Positions 1 through 6,547 of a stretch of 6,547 nucleotides of DNA are shown piece by piece. The stretch's first letter is position 1. Every line of letters starts with the position of its first letter. The position numbers and the translations under genes are program-made. The notes below the pieces were generated by a model. It was not told the origin of the DNA. It ran no database searches and worked only from the letters and a program-made list of their open reading frames with translations. This stretch comes from Bacillota bacterium (lineage in GTDB: Bacteria; Bacillota; Clostridia; Peptostreptococcales; Anaerovoracaceae). The stretch is taken from assembly GCA_016302925.1 (NCBI GenBank), contig JAEDMR010000112.1:1-6547 (forward strand). The letters run 5' to 3'.

Positions 1-1351
1 TCTCGAACCGAAGGGTTTCATCCCACAGCGTATCCACCTGCTCGGCCGCGTACGCCTTGATGTCTTCAATGTCCGGACTTTCGTAAACGCACCGGCCCTT
101 GTCGAAAATCTGTACCCGCAGGTCTCTGACATAGTAATTCTTCAGTGTCTTCCGTTTCCATACTGCATTCGGGTCGAAGATCTCATAGCCGTCCACTTCC
201 GGAATGGTCTCATCTGCCAGCGTAATCACATCGCCCAGGGCCTTGTCGGTATCCTTGTCATAGAGGCGGTACAGCTTCTTGAAACCAGGATTTGTGATCT
301 TCTCCACATTTTCGGAGATCTTGATTTTCGGAACCATGACCCCGTCGGTTTCCAGCGCTGCCAGCTTATATACACCGCCGAAGACCGGCTCGGACTTGGC
401 CGTAATCAGCCGTTCACCCACACCGAAGGAGTCAATGCAGGCACCTTCCAGCAGAACATCCCGGATGATATATTCGTCCAGGGAATTGGAAATGGTGATC
501 TTGCAGTCCTGCAGGCCTGCATCGTCCAGCATTTTTCTTGCTTTTTTCGTCAGATAGGTGATGTCGCCGGAGTCGATTCGGATGCCCATCTTTCGCGGCT
601 TCATTTCTTTGAACACGCGGATGGCAGCCGGCACACCGGATTTCAGCACGTTATATGTATCCACCAGCAGTACGCAGTTGTCCGGGTAGATTTCCGCATA
701 TTTCTTAAAGGCGGAATATTCATCGGGATACATCTGCACCCAGCTGTGGGCCATGGTGCCCAGTGCGGAAATGCCGTGATCCCGGTCTGCGATGGCACAG
801 GCTGTCCCTGCACAGCCGCCGATATATGCAGCCCGGGCTCCGCTGATGGCTGCGTCTGCACCGTGGGCACGGCGTGTTCCGAATTCCATGACCGGACGGC
901 CCTTGGATGCCCGTACGATCCGGTTGGCCTTGGTGGCGATCAGGCTCTGATGGTTGATGGTCAGCAGAATCATGGTTTCCACGAACTGTGCCTGCATAAC
1001 AGGGCCCCGCACGGTGAGGATCGGTTCATGTGGGAAGATCGGCGTACCTTCCGGTACCGCCCATACGTCACAGGCAAATTTAAAGTTCCGCAGATACTCC
1101 AGGAACTCCTCGCAGAAGATTCCTTTCTTCCGCAGATATTCAATATCTTCTTCCGTGAATGACAGATTCTTCAGATAATCGATGACCTGTTCCAACCCGG
1201 CCATAATGGCATAGCCGCCGCCATCGGGCACCCGTCTGAAAAACATGTCGAAGTAGGCAATGTCGTCTGCCATTCCAGTTTGAAAGTATCCGTTGGCCAT
1301 GGTAATTTCATAGAAATCGGTCAGCATGGTCAGATTCATATCTTTTTTCAT
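1..1351 (-). CDS. pncB: Nicotinate phosphoribosyltransferase, 3' end cut off by the window edge
   Basis: This cytoplasmic enzyme of NAD salvage (Preiss-Handler pathway) joins nicotinate to PRPP, giving nicotinate mononucleotide and pyrophosphate, with ATP hydrolysis driving the reaction in this family. I translated the minus strand by hand: 450 codons are open from the ATG at 1351-1349 to the left edge. Family members are usually about 480-490 aa, so roughly 30-40 residues are missing. The N-terminus MLTDFYEITMANGYF is typical. Family-type motifs follow: EFGTRRAHG around residue 150, GTMAHSW with His202 (probably the phosphorylated histidine), GIRIDSGD at 256-263 and SFGVGERL at 308-315, which belong to the phosphoribosyl-binding barrel. 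The start is fixed by a strong AAGGAG site. The gene begins 44 bases after the uvrA stop with no terminator between, so co-transcription is likely but unproven. No frameshift or missing key residue is seen. Confidence 0.95.
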   Translation of the reverse strand, partial: MKKDMNLTMLTDFYEITMANGYFQTGMADDIAYFDMFFRRVPDGGGYAIMAGLEQVIDYLKNLSFTEEDIEYLRKKGIFCEEFLEYLRNFKFACDVWAVPEGTPIFPHEPILTVRGPVMQAQFVETMILLTINHQSLIATKANRIVRASKGRPVMEFGTRRAHGADAAISGARAAYIGGCAGTACAIADRDHGISALGTMAHSWVQMYPDEYSAFKKYAEIYPDNCVLLVDTYNVLKSGVPAAIRVFKEMKPRKMGIRIDSGDITYLTKKARKMLDDAGLQDCKITISNSLDEYIIRDVLLEGACIDSFGVGERLITAKSEPVFGGVYKLAALETDGVMVPKIKISENVEKITNPGFKKLYRLYDKDTDKALGDVITLADETIPEVDGYEIFDPNAVWKRKTLKNYYVRDLRVQIFDKGRCVYESPDIEDIKAYAAEQVDTLWDETLRFE

Positions 1352-1356
1352 TTGTA

Positions 1357-1364
1357 CTCCTTCC
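1357..1364 (-). promoter_or_regulatory. Ribosome binding site of pncB
   Basis: On the minus strand this reads GGAAGGAG, a near-perfect Shine-Dalgarno sequence ending 5 bases before the ATG at 1351. It decides the pncB start. The 44-base gap around it (1352-1395) shows no convincing -10/-35 pair and no hairpin followed by a T run. Only a weak 5-bp ACTGC/GCAGT pairing is present, so pncB probably relies on read-through from uvrA. Confidence 0.85.
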
Positions 1365-1395
1365 GCGTTTCACTGCACTGCCCGCAGTTCCCAAA

Positions 1396-4233
1396 TTATC
1401 GGTCAAGCAGCTTTTTCAGGAACTGGCCGGTATAGGATGCTTCACAGCGAGCAACCTCTTCCGGGGTTCCGCAGGTCACCAGCGTGCCGCCGCGGTCTCC
1501 ACCATCCGGTCCCAGATCGATGATATGATCGGCTCGTTTGATCACATCAAGATTATGTTCTATTACTACTACAGTATTACCCGCATCGACCAATTTGTCA
1601 AGCACTGATAATAATTTGTCAACGTCTGCGAAATGCAGTCCCGTAGTCGGTTCATCCAGAATGTACAGAGTTTTCCCCGTGCTGCGCCGTGCCAGCTCGC
1701 TGGCCAGCTTCACACGCTGGGCTTCTCCGCCGGACAGCTGGGTGGATGGCTGCCCCAGCTTGATATATCCCAGACCCACTTCTTCCAGGGTTTCCAGATG
1801 ACGGTGAATGGATGGGATGTTCCGGAAGAACTCCAGCGCCTCGCTGACGCTCATGTCCAACACATCGAAAATGCTCTTATCCTTATATTTCACTTCCAGA
1901 GTTTCCCGGTTGTACCTGCGTCCCTTGCAGACCTCGCACGGAACATAGACATCCGGCAGGAAATGCATTTCGATCTTGATGATACCGTCGCCGCCACAGG
2001 CTTCACAGCGGCCGCCTTTTACATTGAAGCTGAAGCGCCCCTTCTCATAGCCCCGCAGCTTGGCTTCCGGAAGGCCCGCAAACAGATCCCGGATAAAGGT
2101 AAACATGCCGGTATAGGTCGCCGGGTTGGAACGGGGTGTTCTGCCGATCGGTGACTGGTCGATATCGATCACCTTATCGATATGTTCCAGACCCAGAATC
2201 TCATCATGTGCGCCGGCAGGCTCCTTCAGCCGGTTGACCACATTGGCCGATCCCTTATACAAAATCTCGTTGACCAGGCTGCTCTTCCCCGACCCGGACA
2301 CACCGGTGACGCAGACGAATTTCCCCAGCGGAATTTCCACATCGATATTCTTCAGGTTGTTCTCCCGCGCACCCCGGATGACGATGGATTTCCCATTGCC
2401 CTCCCGGCGATGGTCGGGCACATAGATTTTGCGGGTGCCGGAAAGGTACTGTCCCGTGAGAGATTCCGGACAAGCCTTGATATCCTCCACCGTTCCCTGG
2501 GCCACCAGCTGTCCGCCGTGAATCCCTGCGCCCGGTCCGATATCCACAATGTGATCCGCCACATACATGGTATCTTCGTCATGCTCCACCACGATGAGGG
2601 TGTTTCCGATATCCGTCAGGTTCCGCAGAGTCGCCAGCAGCTTTTCGTTATCCTTCTGGTGCAGACCGATGCTCGGCTCATCCAGGATGTACAACACACC
2701 CACCAGACTGGAACCGATCTGGGTCGCCAGACGGATACGCTGCGATTCCCCGCCGGACAGGGTTCCTGCAGAACGGCTCAGCGTCAGGTAATCCAGCCCC
2801 ACATCGGCCAGGAATCGAAGGCGTGCCCGTATCTCCTTCAAAATCTGCGCAGCAATTTTCTGATCGATCTCTGAAAGTTCCAGATGATTGACGAACTCCA
2901 GGGCCTGCCGCACAGACATGTCTGAAAACTCCGCAATATTCTTCTCTCCGACGGTGACTGCCAGCACCTCCGGCTTCAGCCTCTTTCCATGGCACTGATG
3001 GCACACGTCTTCCACCATGTATTTTTCCAGCTTGGACTTCATGTAATCCGATCCGGTCTCCCGATAGCGGCGCTCCAGGTTGTTGATCACCCCTTCAAAC
3101 GGATGATCCCGGTGGCTGACCTTTCCGGTGGTTCTGCTGGTATAGTCGTACACCAGATGTTTGCTGCCGGTACCATACAGAAGCTCCTTCACGAACTCCG
3201 CCGGCAGCACCCGAAACGGTGTGTCCAGGCTCACATGATGCATATCGGCCAGCGCTTCCAGCACTTGGCGGTAGTAGCTGGCATATTCCATGGACGCGAA
3301 AATATTATTCAGCGCCCCTTCCATAATACTCTTGTCGTAAGCAATGATCCGCTCCGGATCGATTTTCGCGGTAAATCCCAGCCCGTTGCAGGCAGGACAG
3401 GCCCCAAAAGGCGCATTGAAGGAAAACATCCGCGGCTCCAGTTCTTCGATGCTGATGCCGTGATCCGGACAGGCCAGCTTGGTGCTGAAGGTCTTCTCCC
3501 AGGTATCTCCCTCCATGGACGCACTGACCACCACCAGACCGCTGCCCTCGTTCATGGCCAGTTCCACCGCTTCGCTGATCCGGCCTTCCTGCCCCGGCTT
3601 CACCACGATCCGGTCCACCACGATTTCAATGGTATGCTTGAAGGTCTTTTCCAGCTTAATTTCTTCCTCTTCCAGAGGCCGGATCTCTCCATCGATTCGT
3701 GCCCGCGTATATCCTTCCTTCCGAATCCGTTCCAGAATCTTTTCGTGCTCTCCCTTCCGCTGGCGAATCACCGGCGCCAGTACCATAATCCTTGTACCTT
3801 CCGGGAAGCTCATGATGGCATCCACCATCTGATCCACCGACTGGCTGGAGATCGGTTTGCCGCAGACCGGGCAGTGGGGCTTACCGATGCGTGCATACAA
3901 CAAACGCAGATAATCGTGAATTTCCGTCACCGTACCCACCGTAGAACGCGGATTCTTGTTGGTGGTCTTCTGGTCGATGGAAATGGCCGGGCTCAACCCC
4001 TCGATGTACTCTACATCCGGTTTCTCCATCTGCCCCAGGAACTGCCGGGCGTAGGAAGAAAGGCTTTCCATATAGCGCCGCTGTCCCTCCGCATAGATGG
4101 TGTCAAACGCCAGCGATGATTTGCCTGAGCCGGACAGCCCGGTCAGCACCACGAACTTGTCCCGCGGAATGGTCACGTCCAGGTTTTTCAGATTGTTCTC
4201 GTTCGCCCCTTTGATGATGATATCTTTCTGCAT
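1396..4233 (-). CDS. uvrA: UvrABC system protein A, excinuclease ATPase subunit
   Basis: UvrA is the dimeric ATPase that scans DNA for bulky lesions and loads UvrB in nucleotide excision repair. The protein has 945 aa, the normal full length. It has two ABC-type nucleotide-binding halves. The first has Walker A GLSGSGKS at 32-39, signature LSGGESQ at 492-498, Walker B LYILDEP at 514-520 and the switch His551. The second has Walker A GVSGSGKS at 644-651, LSGGEAQ at 833-839, LYILDEP at 856-862 and His893. Zinc-binding pairs are visible: C121/C124 with C411/C414 (probably one site), C255/H258 with C279/C282, and C743/C746 with C766/C769. The first ligand pair of the second module is C-x2-H rather than C-x2-C. 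Residues 73-245 include the UvrB-binding and DNA-insertion regions of the family. The ATG starts 20 bases after the uvrB stop, consistent with an operon and with UvrA and UvrB acting as one complex. Confidence 0.99.
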   Translation of the reverse strand: MQKDIIIKGANENNLKNLDVTIPRDKFVVLTGLSGSGKSSLAFDTIYAEGQRRYMESLSSYARQFLGQMEKPDVEYIEGLSPAISIDQKTTNKNPRSTVGTVTEIHDYLRLLYARIGKPHCPVCGKPISSQSVDQMVDAIMSFPEGTRIMVLAPVIRQRKGEHEKILERIRKEGYTRARIDGEIRPLEEEEIKLEKTFKHTIEIVVDRIVVKPGQEGRISEAVELAMNEGSGLVVVSASMEGDTWEKTFSTKLACPDHGISIEELEPRMFSFNAPFGACPACNGLGFTAKIDPERIIAYDKSIMEGALNNIFASMEYASYYRQVLEALADMHHVSLDTPFRVLPAEFVKELLYGTGSKHLVYDYTSRTTGKVSHRDHPFEGVINNLERRYRETGSDYMKSKLEKYMVEDVCHQCHGKRLKPEVLAVTVGEKNIAEFSDMSVRQALEFVNHLELSEIDQKIAAQILKEIRARLRFLADVGLDYLTLSRSAGTLSGGESQRIRLATQIGSSLVGVLYILDEPSIGLHQKDNEKLLATLRNLTDIGNTLIVVEHDEDTMYVADHIVDIGPGAGIHGGQLVAQGTVEDIKACPESLTGQYLSGTRKIYVPDHRREGNGKSIVIRGARENNLKNIDVEIPLGKFVCVTGVSGSGKSSLVNEILYKGSANVVNRLKEPAGAHDEILGLEHIDKVIDIDQSPIGRTPRSNPATYTGMFTFIRDLFAGLPEAKLRGYEKGRFSFNVKGGRCEACGGDGIIKIEMHFLPDVYVPCEVCKGRRYNRETLEVKYKDKSIFDVLDMSVSEALEFFRNIPSIHRHLETLEEVGLGYIKLGQPSTQLSGGEAQRVKLASELARRSTGKTLYILDEPTTGLHFADVDKLLSVLDKLVDAGNTVVVIEHNLDVIKRADHIIDLGPDGGDRGGTLVTCGTPEEVARCEASYTGQFLKKLLDR

Positions 4234-4244
4234 TCTATTCTTTT

Positions 4245-4250
4245 CTCCCC
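4245..4250 (-). promoter_or_regulatory. Ribosome binding site of uvrA, long spacing
   Basis: The minus strand reads GGGGAG here, 3 bases after the uvrB stop codon and 11 bases before the uvrA ATG. The spacing is longer than the usual 5-9 bases. No in-frame ATG, GTG or TTG lies between this site and the assigned start. With the uvrB stop so close, uvrA translation may depend on ribosomes finishing uvrB; that coupling is inference. Confidence 0.6.
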
Positions 4251-4253
4251 AAG

Positions 4254-6227
4254 CTATAATCTTACTTTATATTCAAAGATCTGGTCGCGAAGCTGCGCCG
4301 CACGCTCAAACTGCAGGTCTGCGGCAGCCTGCTTCATTTCTTTTTCCAGTTTCTTTACAAAATCCATCAGCTCTTTTTTCGTCATTTCCACCGGGCGTTT
4401 TCCCTTGTAGGCTTCTTCATCCTCTGCCACTCTCGTGGCTTCAATGACAGCCCGGACAGACTTCTTCACCGATGCCGGCGTAATGTTGTTTGCCTTATTG
4501 TATGCATCCTGGATGGCACGCCGGCGCTCCGTCTCATCGATGGCAGCCTGCATAGCCTTACTGATGTTATCTGCATACATGATGACCTTGCCGTCCACAT
4601 TTCTGGCCGCACGGCCGATGGTCTGAATCAGTGAGGTCTCTGTACGAAGGAAGCCTTCTTTGTCAGCATCCAGAATGGCAACCAGCGAAACCTCCGGAAT
4701 ATCCAGTCCTTCCCGCAGCAGGTTGATACCTACCAGCACATCGAACACACCCAGCCGCAGATCGCGGATGATCTCCATTCGCTCCAGGGTGTCCACCTCG
4801 GAATGAAGGTACCGTACCTTTATATTTACCCCCTTCAGGTAGTCGGTCAAACTCTCTGCCATCTTTTTTGTCAGGGTGGTGACCAGAACTCGTTCACCCT
4901 TTTCCGTCGTCTTTCGGATTTCCCCGATGAGATGGTCGATCTGTCCCTCCGATGGGTGGATTTCAATCGGCGGATCCAAAAGCCCCGTCGGCCGAATGAT
5001 CTGCTCTGCGCTGATGCCACCGGCCTGTTCCCGCTCGTACTGGGCAGGTGTGGCACTGACGAAGACCACCTGATTGACCAGGCTGTCAAATTCCTCGAAT
5101 TTCAGCGGCCGGTTGTCCAGGGCAGACGGCAGTCGGAATCCGTATTCCACCAGTGACGATTTCCGTGACCGGTCCCCGGCATACATGGCCCGCAGCTGGG
5201 GCAGCATGACATGGGACTCGTCGATGATCAGCAGGAAATCCTCCGGGAAGTAGTCGATCAGCGTATATGGCCTTGTGCCGGCCGGCAGACCGTTGAGATG
5301 ACGGGAGTAGTTCTCGATCCCCTTACAGGTGCCGATTTCCCGCAGCATTTCCAGATCATACCGGGTTCGCTGCTCGATGCGCTGTGCCTCCAGCAGCTTG
5401 CCCCGATCCTTGAACCAGGTCACACGTTCCTCCAGCTCTTCCTCAATGGTTTTGATGGCTGCTTCCATCTTCTCCGGCGACGTCACATAGTGGGATGCCG
5501 GATAGACTGCCACGTGGTTTCGCAGGCCCAGAATCTCTCCGGTCACCGGGTTGATCTCCTTGATGGTTTCGATCTCATCGCCGAACAGTTCCACCCGCAC
5601 CGCGGCTTCTGCCCCTGCCGGATAGATATCGATGATATCGCCCCTCACCCGGAAGCAGCCCCGTTCAAATCCAAGGTCATTTCTCGTGTACTGCATATCC
5701 ACCAGCTTCCGCAGAATATCGTGGCGGCTCTTTTCCATGCCGGGACGCAGGGAAAGCACCTGGTTCTCGTAATCCACCGGGCTTCCCAGACCGTAGATAC
5801 AGGACACGGAAGCCACGATGATCACATCCCGCCGTTCTGCCAGGGCTGCGGTAGCCGAATGGCGCAGCTTCTCGATCTCCGCATTGATGTCGGAGTCTTT
5901 TTCAATATAGGTATCTGTCGACGGCACATAGGCCTCCGGCTGGTAATAGTCGTAGTAGGACACGAAGTATTCTACCGCATTGTTCGGAAAAAATTCCTTA
6001 AACTCGCCGTGGAGCTGGGCCGCCAGCGTCTTATTATGGGAAATGACCAGTGTAGGCCGGTTCACCTTCGCAATCAGATTGGCCATGGTAAAGGTCTTCC
6101 CGGATCCGGTGACACCCATCAGGGTCTGATACTTTTCTCCGTTGTATAAACCCTCCGCCAGCTTGTCCACCGCCGCCGGTTGGTCGCCCATCATGCTGTA
6201 TTCGGAGTGTAATATGAATTTATCCAT
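4254..6227 (-). CDS. uvrB: UvrABC system protein B, excinuclease helicase-like subunit
   Basis: UvrB receives damaged DNA from UvrA, verifies the lesion with its beta-hairpin and recruits UvrC for the two incisions. The protein has 657 aa, normal for the family. In order it shows Walker A GVTGSGKT at 38-45, the tyrosine-rich beta-hairpin YYDYYQPEAYVP at 91-102, the DEAD-like box DESH at 336-339, SATPA at 391-395, helicase motif V starting at GINLLREGLDIPE (500-512), motif VI QTIGRAARN at 535-543, and a C-terminal UVR coiled-coil motif at about 617-652, which in this family contacts UvrC. I chose the ATG at 6227-6225 because AAGGAG lies 7 bases upstream and MDKFILHSEY matches the usual N-terminus. 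An in-frame ATG at 6251 would add eight residues (MREKRRKI) but has no ribosome binding site and would place the real one inside the coding region. It is the first gene of the uvrBA unit. Confidence 0.99.
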   Translation of the reverse strand: MDKFILHSEYSMMGDQPAAVDKLAEGLYNGEKYQTLMGVTGSGKTFTMANLIAKVNRPTLVISHNKTLAAQLHGEFKEFFPNNAVEYFVSYYDYYQPEAYVPSTDTYIEKDSDINAEIEKLRHSATAALAERRDVIIVASVSCIYGLGSPVDYENQVLSLRPGMEKSRHDILRKLVDMQYTRNDLGFERGCFRVRGDIIDIYPAGAEAAVRVELFGDEIETIKEINPVTGEILGLRNHVAVYPASHYVTSPEKMEAAIKTIEEELEERVTWFKDRGKLLEAQRIEQRTRYDLEMLREIGTCKGIENYSRHLNGLPAGTRPYTLIDYFPEDFLLIIDESHVMLPQLRAMYAGDRSRKSSLVEYGFRLPSALDNRPLKFEEFDSLVNQVVFVSATPAQYEREQAGGISAEQIIRPTGLLDPPIEIHPSEGQIDHLIGEIRKTTEKGERVLVTTLTKKMAESLTDYLKGVNIKVRYLHSEVDTLERMEIIRDLRLGVFDVLVGINLLREGLDIPEVSLVAILDADKEGFLRTETSLIQTIGRAARNVDGKVIMYADNISKAMQAAIDETERRRAIQDAYNKANNITPASVKKSVRAVIEATRVAEDEEAYKGKRPVEMTKKELMDFVKKLEKEMKQAAADLQFERAAQLRDQIFEYKVRL

Positions 6228-6234
6228 GATTTTT

Positions 6235-6240
6235 CTCCTT
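6235..6240 (-). promoter_or_regulatory. Ribosome binding site of uvrB, decides the start
   Basis: On the minus strand this is AAGGAG, 7 bases before the ATG at 6227. It is the only good Shine-Dalgarno sequence near the N-terminus and argues against the longer start at 6251. Confidence 0.85.
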
Positions 6241-6290
6241 TTTTCACGCATTTGTTATCATTTGTTGCCCACTGCAATAATTGCTTTCAG

Positions 6291-6312
6291 ATTATAGTGA
6301 TTCGCATTATAG
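6291..6312 (-). promoter_or_regulatory. Two tandem -10-like CTATAAT elements, possible second promoter
   Basis: The minus strand carries perfect TATAAT hexamers at 6306-6311 and 6291-6296, each preceded by C, 15 bases apart. Neither has a TTGACA-like -35 at 16-18 bases, nor an extended TG motif. For the upstream one the -35 position (6329-6334, TAACTG) falls inside the 14-bp inverted repeat. They could be activator-dependent promoters closer to uvrB, or chance in AT-rich DNA. Confidence 0.3.
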
Positions 6313-6326
6313 CTTTGCCCATCAGA

Positions 6327-6357
6327 GGCAGTTATTCGAAGTTTTCGAATAACTGCC
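6327..6357. repeat. Perfect 14-bp inverted repeat with 3-base loop
   Basis: The plus-strand left arm is GGCAGTTATTCGAA at 6327-6340, the loop is GTT at 6341-6343, and the right arm at 6344-6357 is its exact reverse complement. In RNA from either strand it would fold into a 14-bp stem with a triloop. Each arm contains the self-complementary TTCGAA. No T run follows in either direction, so it is not a standard intrinsic terminator. The CGAA/TTCG half sites are 3 bases apart rather than the 6 of a Firmicute LexA box, so it is not a canonical LexA site. It may be a repressor or activator operator, an mRNA-stabilising hairpin or a small dispersed palindrome; the sequence alone does not decide. Confidence 0.9.
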
Positions 6358-6376
6358 GATTCTTCCAACTCGCCAT

Positions 6377-6393
6377 CTGAAAAATTTTTTCAG
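6377..6393. repeat. 8-bp inverted repeat with 1-base centre
   Basis: CTGAAAAA at 6377-6384 and TTTTTCAG at 6386-6393 are exact reverse complements around a single T. The centre is too short for a normal RNA loop unless inner A-T pairs open, so this is more likely a DNA-level site or chance in A/T tracts. Its role is unknown. Confidence 0.6.
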
Positions 6394-6442
6394 GTTATAA
6401 TTATTATTTCGCTTCGTTTTACTCCGCACTCATACTGCTATT

Positions 6443-6471
6443 ATCATACCACAATTTTATTTTTTTAGCAA
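6443..6471 (-). promoter_or_regulatory. Sigma-A type promoter of the uvrBA(-pncB) unit
   Basis: Reading the minus strand, a -35 element TTGCTA (6471-6466) lies 17 bases from a -10 element TATGAT (6448-6443), which is preceded by TGG (6451-6449), forming an extended -10. The spacer is A/T-rich. The -35 matches TTGACA at 4 of 6 positions and the -10 matches TATAAT at 5 of 6. Transcription would begin near 6436 and run into uvrB. The overlap of the -35 with a LexA-type box fits a damage-inducible promoter. Confidence 0.7.
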
Positions 6472-6482
6472 ACAATTGTTCT
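6469..6482 (-). promoter_or_regulatory. Candidate LexA (SOS) operator
   Basis: The minus strand reads AGAACAATTGTTTG, with the perfect 10-bp palindrome AACAATTGTT at its centre. The Gram-positive LexA/DinR box is built on CGAAC, four bases, GTTCG; here the first base differs, the last half is GTTTG, and the spacing of four is exact. It overlaps the -35 element, so bound LexA would block RNA polymerase. The uvrBA operon is a known LexA target in Bacillus subtilis. The call rests on motif, position and family knowledge; no binding data are available. Confidence 0.65.
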
Positions 6483-6547
6483 CACGCAAGCAGGCCGATA
6501 GTGTAAAATAGTTGTGGAGTTTTTAGAAGAAATAAAATAGAGATTAG
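6483..6547. other. Right-edge sequence with no supportable gene
   Basis: These 65 bases lie upstream of the uvrB promoter. The plus strand has a weak TTCTCA (6480-6485), 18 bases, TAAAAT (6504-6509) arrangement that could start a rightward gene beyond the window, but no start codon with a ribosome binding site is visible. I see no terminator for an upstream leftward gene. Confidence 0.3.

Larger units (their letters stand above)
6228..6436 (-). promoter_or_regulatory. Untranslated leader of uvrB, about 200 nt
   Basis: If transcription starts about 7 bases after the -10 element at 6443-6448, the uvrB message carries a leader of roughly 200 nt. The region is AT-rich and contains no supportable open reading frame. 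It holds several inverted repeats: 6327-6357, 6377-6393 and the small palindrome GCAATAATTGC at 6274-6284. It also holds two CTATAAT elements. I recognise no known riboswitch, T-box or attenuator in it, and none of the hairpins is followed by a T run in either direction. Confidence 0.5.

Noticed and set aside
1352..1395. A terminator or promoter between uvrA and pncB
   Set aside because: Only a 5-bp ACTGC/GCAGT pairing is present, with no T run, and no -10/-35 pair can be made out in the 44 bases.
2989..4119. A 376-codon open frame on the plus strand, antisense to uvrA
   Set aside because: It lies entirely opposite an unmistakable uvrA, its product is rich in His, Arg and Gln with no recognisable motif, and such long antisense frames arise from codon bias in GC-rich genes. 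No ribosome binding site of note precedes it.
5211..6149. A 312-codon open frame on the plus strand, antisense to uvrB
   Set aside because: It mirrors the uvrB coding frame and has no motif of its own; it is a codon-bias shadow.
6228..6251. Longer uvrB start giving MREKRRKI before MDKF
   Set aside because: No ribosome binding site precedes the ATG at 6251, and the strong AAGGAG site for the ATG at 6227 would be inside the coding sequence. The shorter form matches family N-termini.
6327..6357. The 14-bp hairpin as an intrinsic terminator or as a LexA box
   Set aside because: Neither side has a T run after the stem, and the CGAA/TTCG half sites are separated by 3 bases instead of the 6 expected for LexA.
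6482..6547. A 21-codon open frame on the minus strand ending in TGA at 6484-6482, possibly the tail of an upstream gene
   Set aside because: An open run this short is likely by chance, the sequence is AT-rich like the intergenic DNA, its peptide has no recognisable features, and no terminator follows before the promoter.
1..6547. CRISPR array, tRNA or rRNA gene, insertion sequence or attachment site
   Set aside because: No regularly spaced repeats, cloverleaf-like sequence, transposase motif or terminal inverted repeats were seen. The window is almost fully occupied by three intact-looking housekeeping genes.

Overview
The window is a stretch of bacterial chromosome carrying three genes in a row, all on the minus strand: uvrB, then uvrA, then a nicotinate phosphoribosyltransferase (pncB) that runs off the left edge. 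The order uvrB-uvrA, purine-rich AAGGAG ribosome binding sites, a Gram-positive style LexA box and the protein sequences all point to a Firmicute. The moderately GC-rich coding sequence next to an AT-rich intergenic region suggests Clostridia, perhaps Lachnospiraceae or a relative. That placement is inference from the sequence.

Layout in the direction of transcription (right to left): positions 6547-6483 hold no supportable gene. Positions 6482-6443 hold a convincing promoter (TTGCTA, 17-base spacer, extended -10 TGGTATGAT) with a LexA-type operator over its -35. A leader of about 200 bases follows, AT-rich and rich in inverted repeats, including a perfect 14-bp hairpin and two tandem CTATAAT elements. 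Then come uvrB (657 aa), uvrA (945 aa, 20 bases after the uvrB stop) and pncB (450 codons visible, 44 bases after the uvrA stop). No intrinsic terminator is visible between the genes, so all three may form one transcript.

UvrA and UvrB are the damage-recognition and damage-verification subunits of nucleotide excision repair; UvrC, the nuclease, is not in the window. PncB makes nicotinate mononucleotide for NAD salvage. If it is co-transcribed with uvrBA, NAD resupply would be tied to the DNA damage response, although the linkage may be positional only.

The genes are ordinary housekeeping genes with intact motifs. I see no new biological system. The parts most worth a second look are the regulatory region upstream of uvrB and the uvrBA-pncB linkage.
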